From assembly GCF_022539505.1 (NCBI RefSeq), contig NC_061510.1, positions 92,582,292-92,646,291 on the forward strand: a stretch of 64,000 nucleotides of DNA, in the 5' to 3' direction. Below are positions 54,449 through 64,000 of the stretch, in pieces. Every line of letters starts with the position of its first letter. Position 1 is the stretch's first letter. A program made the translations under genes and the position numbers. The stretch comes from Lolium rigidum. Lineage: Eukaryota > Streptophyta > Magnoliopsida > Poales > Poaceae. The notes under the pieces were generated by a model, which saw only the letters and a program-made list of their open reading frames with translations, had not been told where the DNA came from and ran no database searches.

Positions 54449-57400
54449 TGTAATGTCCCAGGTTTAGAGACGATCGATGGGTAGATTTTAGAAAGGGATG
54501 TGCATTGCATCGTAAATTCTGGGGAAATTTCGCGCTTTTAAAAGAAAACTGCATCGAAGGGGGACAATTTCTCTCTCGACACCTTACAGGGTTAGGGTTT
54601 CGAGAGTGCGACAAACTTGCTTCCCACTCAACTAAGTTAGGGTTTTGAGAAGAGACGAGAATAGTGCATTACAACTTAAGTAGCATGATTGAATTCAAAC
54701 ACAATTTGTGTTTGAATTTCAAAATTAAAACATCATATGAATATCTCATAATTCCAATTTGAGGTAATTCATTAAACAAATTATAAATAAGCAAAAATAT
54801 AAATAGTACAACTATTATACAAAGCTCATTAGAAAAAAATGGAGCTTTATTGATAATCACACATGATACATTGTCATTACAATATTCAGAAAAGAATTAT
54901 GAAATAGTACAACACATTACATAAATGGATTAAAAGGAAAAATAAAAAGGAAAATTACAAGTCAACTAAATGACCTAAACTACATTGTTGATCTTCATGA
55001 ATTCCTTGATCAAGATGATCTTGAGTTTCATCTTGATCATCTCCAAGTTCCCTGCACACACACAAAGAAGAAAAACAAGTTATGCCAGCAAAAGAAAAAC
55101 AGAACTGAGAGGATATGACCAAGAATCAGACGAGCTGATCCATTCACCAGCCCAAGTTCCAAGCACACACACACACAGGCAGCTCACACCAGGCCAGGGA
55201 GGAGTCACCAAAGGCTCACAGCAGTGCTGTCGACCATGGAAGCAAAGAAGGGTGAATATAAAAGCTTTTCACCAGCAAACCCTAGCCATTCCATCGACAG
55301 GACTCCACAGGGTAAGAACACCAAGAACAGATAGAACAGGAAGAACACTAAGCTTTCCCAACCAGCCAAATCATCCAAAACAGTTCCACTGGAACTGTTG
55401 TAGAACCAGGCACAAGCAGGAAATCAAGCACAGGCTAGCCAGGAGGAGCAGGGCAAGCTCACACCACAATCCAGAAGCAAAACCTCTACAGCACCATAAA
55501 AATCTAGGAGCTGGAGTGAGGTATACAAAGATTAACCTGAGCAAAATCATGTTTTGCTCATAAATAAGCATGCTATGCATTATAGAAGCACAGAAGGGTT
55601 GAATACCCTGTTTGTGTCATCATATGGTTACCAAGCCAGTTGGTGCAAGCAAATAAGGGTGAATCAAATAGGAAATCACCAAGGGAACACTGGTTAACCA
55701 GAACAATGGCTTAACCAAGGAAATCCATCAAGGAAATGATCCTATCCAATCAACCAAAGTCACCTAGCACCTAAGACTTAGCACACCATCAGACAGATAG
55801 ACAACTTGTGTCTATTCTTATTTGTCAACAGCAAAGATCACTGGAAATCCAACAAGGAATTAACCAGTGAGGTATTCACTAAGCCACAGCAAACCAACTG
55901 ACTTGGGAGCTTCCTGAACAGCAAGGAATTTCTGTTGAGGCCACCTCAACCACACAACTAGTCCAAACAATTAAGCCTTGCACAGATATCATCACCCAGA
56001 AGGGTTCAAAGGGGGCTAGGGTACCCAACCAAGGGTTGGCATCCATCTAGCTCTATCAAATCCATTGAAATGATCATTACTGCTCAGCAGTTCACATCAT
56101 TTATCCATCCAATAAAGCAAGGTAATATAGATAAATGAATTACACAAGTAATCAATGCACCAGAACCTTGCATATGATCCAAAAGATCACTGCAAGCATC
56201 AGCAGATGCTTGAGCAAGTACAAACCAACACCAGCACCAGATATGTAGCCACACATACACAGAGATAAGCAACAAGCAAGGCACGGACAGCGAGTGAGCA
56301 ATCCACTAACCAGCAGTCGATGATCATATGATCATCGAGCTTGCTATAGCATGCCGGTGCATGTTAGAGCATCACCGAGCAGCAGAGCATGGACCAGCTT
56401 AATTAAATAGCCACAGTTAAGCAATAATTGTATCACAGATAATCATACAAACCATTTTATGATTGTATCCAGAAGCACATCATCAAGAAATTGATGCATA
56501 TGGACAACAATTAAGCCAAGCAGAGCCTACCATGAGCCAGAGCCCGTTAAACATCACACAAACAACACTGGCTCTTGCTAAAAGCAAGGATTACTCACAG
56601 TAATCAAGCCGAGGGCACTAACCATGGCTACACCTGGTTATACAAGAATAACAACAACAGCACTGGAGCAACATGGCAAGCCATGAGCATCACAAGCATG
56701 CTCATGAGCAAGTATAGAAGCATCACAGAAGAAGGAATAGCATGAACATGAGCATAGGATTAGCAGCACAAGCATAAACTAGAGAGAGGAGAGCACCAGT
56801 ACAAGCACAACACTAGAGCTAGGCCATGGCAAGCAGGGCCCAGCAGCAGCAGCACATCCAGGGGCAGGCACAGTATCTATGGCGCAGCACATAGCAACAG
56901 CAGCACTGCACACCATGGCATATCCATGAGGAGAGACAGCCGCAGCTCAGCGAGGAGACAGAGTAGAGAAAGAAGGAGGAGGGGAACACCTTACAGGCGA
57001 AGCAGATGAGCACGACTATGGTGGCACGGCGGCACACGCCGGGCGAACGGCGGCGCCAGGCCAAGCCAAGCCTGGTCACCACATCGCCGCAACGCCAGCA
57101 TCACCACGGCGGCGCCACGGCGCCAGGGACGCCGATGAACGACGGATCTTCACGGATCCGTGCGGCCGGGGCGCAGACGCGTTGGGGGCGAGTCGAGGAG
57201 GCAACAAGCGTCAGATCAACGCGGACCATCAGGTTCGCCGTCGAGAGGCGCTCCAGATCCGCACCACCTCGTCGCCGGCGACGGCCGAAGGCGGCGAGAT
57301 TTAATCGGCGACGGCGAGGGCGATTTTCATGTCGCCAGAGCTCGGGGGATTAGGGTTTCGCGAGGGAGAGGAGAGGAAGTGAGGGCGACCGAGTGGGCCG

Positions 57401-59431
57401 GACCAGGCCAACGGGGTTGAGCCCAACCCACTCGGGTTCACCCTGACAGGTGGGCCCGAGGGCATTTTTGGCATTTCATAAATGCCCATTTAAGTAAAAT
57501 CTTTCACATAATTTTATAAAATAAATATAGCTCTAAAAAAATAATTAAAAATATGAAAACCACTCAGGATAAAATTCTCTATCATAATAAAATATGAAAT
57601 GGAATTTTTGAAGACAAACATTATTAAGTCCTAATTTGATGATTAAAATAATCATTTAAATCACACCTGATATTTTCAATAATGAAAATAAGTCCATTAA
57701 TGCTTTTGGACTTTAAAAAACACCTTGACAACATTTCAAGGTTGTATTTTACCCTAAACAGAGTATCCCTAAATCATTCCTAGTATTAACCTCTCACATG
57801 ATAAAAACACTGGAAGGGGGGAACAACCCTAAAAATGGAATCATGCATAATTGCTTCTTTAACCATTGCCCTTATCGGACAATGATGCTATTTTTCAGCA
57901 ACAGAGGACAAGGGTCAGTCCACACCATCCAACTGCAACACTTTGCGGTGTTCGAGCAAGTTCATCACTTGCTCATGTCATTTGAGTATTTTTACCAAAT
58001 TACTTGCAAAGTACTATGTTTATCACTATTGCATAAAAAGCAAAACCACTACTTTCATAACTATGAATATGACTAACTGGTGGGCAATGGAACCATGGAT
58101 TGTGTTGATATGGTGGAGGTTCCATTGCAAGGGTTTATATCCATATAGGATTAAACAACAAATGTCGTCCAGTGATTCTTGTGCCGTAATACCCGTGTTA
58201 ACCATAAGATCGGAGTGGGACGGAATAGTCAATCGTATTTCCACCTCTTGTACATCAACGGATGCGCTTACCGTAGCGGTTGTATCTTGCGGAGTAACTG
58301 GAGGGTGGGGAGCCCCTTCTAATTCCCCACGGTAATGCAATGCTTGCCGTAGCGGTTGCTGCTTGCGGAACAACTGGAGGGTGGGGATCCCCTTCTAATT
58401 CCCCACGGTAATGTGGTCTATGATGGGTTGCAGCTACCGGCGAAGGAGTTTGGTTAACGAGTCCCAGACTGTCGTCGTGGTCGGGGTCCATCCTTAATTG
58501 GTATAAGAGGACCGGCGAGGACCCAGGGTCGGGGTATGCAACAAAGGGTGGGTTAGCGGAGGAATATGATTGGCTATGACCTTATACCGGGCCTCACACC
58601 GAAGGGAGTGTGGACGGGAAAGTTGTTCGGTTGGCACCAAGGTTAAGATCTCTTATGGGTAAAGCAACACACCTCTGCAGAGTGTAATGAATCGTGACCT
58701 GTCACTCCCTGTTCCGGGATTCGGAACTGCGAACGCTGCCGGAAAGGAACTCCATGAAGTTCTAGTAAACCGGTGAAGGCTAACGGACATAGTTCTTTGG
58801 AATAAAAGCAACCTCTTGAAGAAATGTTTATCAAAACCTGCATTGGTATTAGACTTTCTGGTCTAATATCATAGCTAGTGCATTAAACACCTCTTTTCTA
58901 TAATGAACTTGTTGAGTACGCTCGTACTCATACCACTCTTAAATCCCCTGCTTAGATTGTCTGAATCGACTGGAGGAGGACAACAACGACCCTGAAGGAG
59001 CCGAAGTCATCGGCTATGAAGAACCAGACCTCTCTGGAGGTGTTGAAGGTGTAGACTACCTTATAGTCTACGGAACCGGGGAGGGTTCCGGAGGAGAGCA
59101 AGTTTAGACCAACCAAGTAGTAGTAGTATCCGAGCAGTACGAACTCTTAGTACTTAACTGCTCGAGGAGAATAAATGTATAACCTAGTAAGAATTTTATA
59201 TTGTAAGTTAAGGTGGGTTCGCCTCGAACCCAGGAGTAGCCCTCTTAGGACCCAGGAGGAGCTCCGAGATGATATGTACATGTTGCTTGTAATAATAAAT
59301 GAATGAGTTATGGACCTGCTATGTTCTGTTGTACTACTCTGAGGGATGTAATATTTGCGGATTGGTACTTCGTGAATGTTATATCAACGACTAGCATACT
59401 ACAACATGCAGTGGTATGCAGGGTCACCACA
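54449..59431 (+). mobile_element. Very long LTR (about 4.98 kb) of a LARD-like retroelement
   Basis: Begins TGTAATGTCCCAGGTTTAG inside the outer Sirevirus gag start and ends GGGTCACCACA just before a primer-site sequence. A 5-kb LTR with little coding fits the LARD layout known from Triticeae (Sukkula type), though I cannot confirm the family. It holds AT-rich and microsatellite stretches, a TATA-like ATATAAAAGC near 55256, and a GC-rich island at 57000-57460. No gag/pol. The 3' LTR is not in the window. Confidence 0.7.
57000..57460. other. GC-rich island in the long LTR
   Basis: Marked GC-rich block with open frames on both strands but no motif. On the minus strand it reads like a host 5' UTR (CGAAACCCTAATCCCC). 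It may be captured gene sequence or the element's own regulatory core. Confidence 0.35.
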
Positions 59432-59433
59432 GT

Positions 59434-59445
59434 TGGTATCAGAGC
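59434..59445 (+). promoter_or_regulatory. Primer binding site of the long-LTR element
   Basis: TGGTATCAGAGC, initiator tRNA-Met type, two bases after the LTR end. It fixes both the LTR boundary and the plus orientation. Confidence 0.8.
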
Positions 59446-59647
59446 AAAAGCTTTGACCTTAGGTTGGAACCTAGTAAATGGGACGGAACGTTAGGAGTCA
59501 AATAGGATTAGTAAAGAATTCTCTAAAAATATGGTGTATATTCACTTGAGAATAAAACAATCATATCTTTTAGTGCGATAATTCTTTATTATCTCTATTA
59601 TGATGCATCATTACTAATATTATATTCTTTCTTATCTACAGCCAACT

Positions 59648-60282
59648 ATGGCAAGTTCACGTTCGGGACGTAACGTGAAAGTGAAGCCATCAAACTTGAG
59701 TGAATACGACGGAGGACTCGCAGACATTCTTCGTCCTATGTTACTTGAATTTGGGTGCGATCCCCAAATCCAAGTAATGAAATACTGGTACTACGATGGT
59801 CCAGTATTGGCGAAGTGTAGGGTAGGACTAAGACTTCCGAATCCCTAGGAATGAGTGTAGTGATGCCAGCAGGTGAGGCTAGAACCATCAACACATCCTA
59901 CCACATAGCCATAATGAAAGCCATCACAGATATTCGGGAACATAAGACCAAAGAGCTTATTGGTTCCGAATTCGCTCATATTCCTCATATGGAGGAGGAA
60001 GATGATCCTATGCTTAACCACTTCAAGCTTGCAAAACGCAAACTAGCAGAAGCCGCTAAGTACATGGATAACAGCCGCAACCTACTGTCATTGTTCTTTC
60101 AGTTGAACCGACATTTGTCGGGAGCAATTGACACAATGCTGGAAGAGTTCACTGAGCCCAAGGAGGAGACGAAGGGAAAAGAACCGATGGAGGGTGAGGT
60201 TCACACACCAGTTTATTCAGCTGGTGACTTCATTAGTATTGACCTTCCAGAACAAAAAACCACACCCATTACACCTAGGTAG
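59648..60282 (+). pseudogene. Unrecognised internal ORF of the long-LTR element, two frames
   Basis: The first frame (59648-59848) reads MASSRSGRNVKVKPSNLSEY, DGGLADILRPMLLEFG and CRVGLRLPNP. The second (59851-60282) reads MSVVMPAGEARTINTSYHIA, KAITDIREHKTKELIGSEF, an acidic patch and EAAKYMDNSRNLLSLFFQL. It ends with an acidic/proline region. A stop or shift at 59846-59850 separates them, but the content runs on logically, so one protein was probably encoded. No zinc knuckle or protease motif is visible. It could be a diverged gag of a non-autonomous family. A third open stretch (60404-60781) may continue it up to the CACTA end. Confidence 0.45.
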
Positions 60283-60659
60283 TTTCCTAGTAGTTCCCAT
60301 GGAGGATATGAGGGTGGAGAGGAATCCGGAAACAATCAGCATTCCGAGACTCCTATAGAAAACTCCACAGGTTGGCGTTGGGGATCGATATCTGGAACCC
60401 ATAGTGATTCAGCTTAGATATAATCCCGAGATGAATGAGGACGCCACAACCCGGAACCAGAACTATCGATATAATAGGGGAGACGATGAGGGGTATCCGA
60501 TACTGATCGAGTCGGATACAGATGGTGGAAATACCTATGGCGGAGTCACAGGGGAGTACACCCGATGGGTGGATTATGATGCATTGAATGACCAGTTCAT
60601 GAACATAGATTTCTCCCTGGGATCATCCCCTGATTCTGACTACCAGCTGACGGGAAGAC
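60283..60659 (+). other. Distal internal region of the long-LTR element
   Basis: Continues the retroelement interior in broken frames (acidic, Asn/Arg/Tyr-rich) up to the CACTA-like terminus. No PPT or 3' LTR found. Confidence 0.4.
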
Positions 60660-60984
60660 CACTACAAGAAAAGTTGCCATGGCCGACGAAGTTGAAGTCG
60701 CGCCGTGGTTGCTGGTGTACCATGGCCGACGATTTTGGTCCCTCCGTGGTGCATGTCAAAACTTTTTTTTCTCGTTTTTGAGGCCACCTAGCCCGACGAA
60801 AGCGGCCAAAACGTCGCGTATGGTGGCCCGGGACGTGGTGCATCGCGAATTCTCGGGTTCGCCGGCCGAGTCAACGCAAATCCGCACCGCCGAGGGATGT
60901 AGGGCCCAGATGGCAGCCTCTCCGGCATTGTTTTTTTTTCTCGATCGCGCCATCTCGTTCAACGTTCTCCGATCGAGCCGTCTA
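60660..60984 (+). mobile_element. CACTA-like terminus (CACTACAAGAAAA)
   Basis: CACTACAAGAAAAG begins at 60660 after GAC, followed by two CCATGGCCGACGA subterminal-type motifs (60676, 60719). No opposite terminus appears before the gap, so the element is truncated or extends into missing sequence. It belongs to a different family from the 3124 element. Confidence 0.6.
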
Positions 60985-63092
60985 CGATGCAGGATCATGG
61001 GTCCCGCATGTCATCCTCTATGAACCAAAATTCTTTCTATTCTTGGATTTTTTTTGACCCCCTGATTTCTGGCTACTTCCTTTTTCTTTTGATCCCTTGC
61101 CGCCTTGGAAACGTTGAGACCGCTGTCGCTAAATGGGACCCGCATGTCATCCTCTATGTGCAATCAACTTTCTTTTCTTGGAGTTTTTTTGGCACCTCAA
61201 ATTTGGTCACTTGCCTTTTTCTTTCGATCCCCTGCCGCCTCTCAAACGGTGATACCGCTGCTGCTAAATGGGACCCGCATGTCATCCTCTATGCACTATA
61301 AAACTTTCTTTTCTTGAATTATTTTTGGCACCTCATATTTGGTCACTTGCCTTTTTCTTTCGATCCCCTGCCGCCTCTCAAACGGTGATACCGCTGCTGC
61401 TAAATGGGACCCGCATGTCATCCTCTATGCACTATAAAACTTTCTTTTCTTGAATTATTTTTGGCACCTCATATTTGGTCACTTGCCTTTTTCTTTCGAT
61501 CCCCTGCCGCCTCTCAAACGGTGATACCGCTGCTGCTAAATGGGACCCGCATGTCATCCTCTATGCACTATAAAACTTTCTTTTCTTGAATTATTTTTGG
61601 CACCTCATATTTGGTCACTTGCCTTTTTCTTTCGATCCCCTGCCGCCTCTCAAACGGTGATACCGCTGTTGCTAAATGGGACCCGCATGTCATCCTCTAT
61701 GTACTATAAAACTTTCTTTTCTTGGAGTTTTTTTGGCACCTCAAATTTGGTCACTTGCCTTTTTCTTTCGATCCCCTGCCGCCTCTCAAACGGTGATACC
61801 GCTGCTGCTAAATGGGACCCGCATGTCATCCTCTATGTACTATAAAACTTTCTTTTCTTGGAGTTTTTTGGCACCTCAAATTTGGTCACTTGCCTTTTTC
61901 TTTCGATCCCTTGCCGCCTCTCAAACGGTGATACCGCTGCTGCTAACTCGGGACCCGCATGTCATCCTCTATGTACTATAAAACTTTCTTTTCTTGAATT
62001 ATTTTTGGCACCTCATATTTGGTCACTTACCTTTTTCTTTCGATCTCATGCCACGTTTGAAACGTTGAGGAACCCGCAGGCTCATGGGACCCGCATGTCA
62101 TCCTCTATGTACTATAAAAGTTCATTTTCTTGGTTTTTTTTCACCCTCCGATTTTTGGCAATTTCTTTTTTCTTTTGATCCCCTGCCGCCTCTCAAACGG
62201 TGATACCGCTGCTGCTAAATGGGACCCGCATGTCATCCTCTATGTACTATAAAACTTTCTTTTCTTGAATTATTTTTGGCTCCTCATATTTGGTCACTTG
62301 CCTTTTTCTTTCGATCTCATGCCACGTTTGAAACGTTGAGGAACCTGCTAGCTCATGGGACCCGCATGTCATCCTCTATGTCCATCAACTTTATTTTCTT
62401 GGATTTTTTTTTACCCCCTAATTTCTGGCTACTTTCTTTTTCTTTTGATCTCAAGCCGCATTTGAAACGTTGGGACCGCTGCTGCAAAATGGGACCCGCA
62501 TGTCATCCTCTACGTACAATAAAGTTTCTTTTCTTGGATTATCTTTGGCTCCTGATATTTTGTCACTTGCCTTTTTCTTTCGATCTCATGCCGCCTTTGA
62601 AACGTTGAGTAAGCTGCTGGCTCATGGGTCCCGCATGTCATCCTCTACGAACAATAAAAGTTTCCTTTCTTGGAGTTATTTTTTACCCCTAATTTCCGGC
62701 TATTTGCCTTTTTCTTTTGATCTCCTGCCCCCTCTGAAACGATGAGGACGCTCGTTGGCAGGTCGGTCCCACATGTCATCCTCTATGAACAATAAAAGTT
62801 TCCTTTGATGGATTTATTTTGAACCCCTAATTAATTTCTGGATATTTCCCCGCCGCCTTGGAATCGTTGAGGATGCCTGCTGCCTCATGGGTCCCGCATG
62901 TCATCCTCTCGTAACGGTAAATGTTTATTTTCTTGGATTTTGTTGACCAAACGATTTTTGGCTTATTTTTTCTTTCGATCACCTGCAGCCTTTAAAACGT
63001 TGAGGACGCTGCTGGCTCACGGGTCCCACATGTCAACCTCTATGAACAATAAAGGCTGAGGCTGCTGCTGCCTCATGGGTCCCGCATGTCAT
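60985..63092 (+). repeat. 136-bp tandem array, about fifteen units
   Basis: AAATGGGACCCGCATGTCAT recurs at 61131, 61266, 61402, 61538, 61674 and 61810 and about 61945, a regular 135-136-bp period, then decays to variable units through 63090. Central units are almost identical, outer units diverged. Repeated open frames across the array are by-products. Confidence 0.92.
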
Positions 63093-63175
63093 TGATGACC
63101 CACAAGTATAGGGGATCGCAACAGTCTTCGAGGGAAGTAAAACCCAAATTTATTGATTCGACACAAGGGGAGGTA
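63093..63175 (+). mobile_element. LTR start of another retrotransposon, cut by gap
   Basis: TGATGACCCACAAGTATAGG begins inside a unit of the 136-bp array and is typical of a widespread Triticeae LTR type. Only 83 bases are present before the gap. Confidence 0.5.
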
Positions 63176-63275
63176 NNNNNNNNNNNNNNNNNNNNNNNNN
63201 NNNNNNNNNNNNNNNNNNNNNNNNNNNNNNNNNNNNNNNNNNNNNNNNNNNNNNNNNNNNNNNNNNNNNNNNNNN
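63176..63275. other. Assembly gap of 100 N
   Basis: Exactly 100 N, the usual placeholder for a gap of unknown size. Sequence on the two sides should not be assumed to be adjacent. Confidence 0.99.
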
Positions 63276-63451
63276 GAGTCCGGGAAGGTTTCTAACTCAT
63301 CCCGCCAGATTACAAATAACACTTCCTATTACAACTCTATCTTTTCCTTAAATACATCTTGGGCTTCCGAATCTTCTTATTCTTCGGGTAGTGGGCCTTC
63401 AATAAACCCCGGGTACTATATTCGGCAGGCCCATTTGGGATGCCTATGTCA
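63276..63451. mobile_element. Probable LTR end after the gap
   Basis: Ends ...GCCTATGTCA right where Sirevirus pol sequence resumes, so it is probably the right end of an LTR element inserted in pol. Whether it belongs to the LTR that starts at 63093 cannot be told. Confidence 0.4.
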
Positions 63452-63541
63452 GCGGATATTTTCACTAAGCCTTTGGATGAAGCCCGGTTTGTAAACTTGA
63501 GAGGAGAACTTGGTATTCTTGATCCTAAAAACTTAGATTGA
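63452..63541 (+). pseudogene. Outer Sirevirus pol C terminus (RNase H end)
   Basis: Encodes ADIFTKPLDEARFVNLRGEL and ends LGILDPKNLD with TGA at 63539-63541, matching the inner copy's pol end (41385) in opposite orientation. The upstream part is lost to the insertion and gap. Confidence 0.88.
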
Positions 63542-64000
63542 ATAACTTCTTTCAGTATATTCTTGCATTTATTTTGCTATCTAGCTTAGAGGCACAACAC
63601 ATATGGGGATAGTCATCTTACCATATCTTGGTATGATGCATACCTATGTGTGCAACATAAATATATCGACCCAATGTCATTATATGGACCCAAGCACGTC
63701 TCTTCGAGGTCTCATGACATTTGCGCTTTCACATAGGGGTAGTAATCCCCCGCCCCTCATTAAGCCTCAATTGCAAATTGACTTGACTATATAAGGCTAA
63801 ATGATCTCATTGCAAAAATCACTTCAAAAATGATTTATGATTCTTGATATATATTTGAATCATGCCCATTGTTGCTATTTACATCTTGTTTGGATTTTCA
63901 CTCCAATGGGTATGCCTAGAGAACCTTGTGTCCAACCCCATGTCTATGCTCATCTCATCATCATTTATCTATCTATATGTACATGTCATCATCTAAGCAT
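63542..64000 (+). mobile_element. Outer Sirevirus, region after pol
   Basis: Inverted match to about 40930-41384 of the inner copy, non-coding. The extra ORF and 3' LTR of the outer copy lie beyond the window. Confidence 0.85.

Noticed and set aside
61105..62745. Repeated 60-130-codon frames reading MGPACHPLCTIKLSFLE
   Set aside because: By-products of the 136-bp tandem array; the period is not a multiple of three and frames break and restart in each unit.

Overview
The window looks like a gene-poor, transposon-dense stretch of a large grass genome, most likely Triticeae (wheat, barley, rye or a relative). This rests on a two-gene CACTA element with subterminal GTGGCGCACC repeats, nested Sirevirus-type Copia elements, a very long LTR followed by an iMet-type primer binding site, and Harbinger- and Mutator-like small elements. 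The species cannot be fixed from sequence alone. I see one intact host gene: a two-exon bHLH transcription factor of the TMO5/bHLH30 type on the minus strand (23669-26132).

Layout. 711-18720 is a decayed LINE interrupted by a 14.8-kb CACTA transposon (3124-17935, 3-bp duplication TGC). The CACTA carries a broken TNP2-type transposase (minus, 16807-13244), a broken second gene with Transposase_24-like and C48-protease-like parts (minus, 9277-5515), a small viroplasmin-like exon with a hydrophobic tail (minus, about 4100-3835), and between the last two an array of six long hairpins whose arms covary. 19163-20381 is a TIR element filled by a minisatellite. 21353-22575 holds a CACTA-like end and diverged repeats. 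23669-26132 is the bHLH gene. 26943-30850 holds LINE fragments and a GC-rich island. 31560-32000 looks like an LTR promoter. 32690-33750 is a second minisatellite-bearing element. 34106-35169 is a Harbinger-like element (duplication TTA).

From 35710 to the end is a stack of insertions. A plus-strand Sirevirus copy (5' LTR from 35710) received a minus-strand copy of the same family inside its LTR (36691-54019, duplication GATAG). That inner copy was hit in its RNase H region by a 5.36-kb solo-LTR-like element (41799-47160, duplication CAAGC). The outer copy was also hit just after its gag start by an element with a 4.98-kb LTR (54449-59431). The internal part of that element is followed by a CACTA-like end and a 136-bp tandem array (60660-63092), then an LTR start, a 100-N gap, and finally the outer Sirevirus pol end (63452-64000).

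The most promising candidate for something undescribed is the six-hairpin array inside the CACTA. Second is a predicted spliced ORF in the env position of the inner Sirevirus, joined through a 10-nt first exon.
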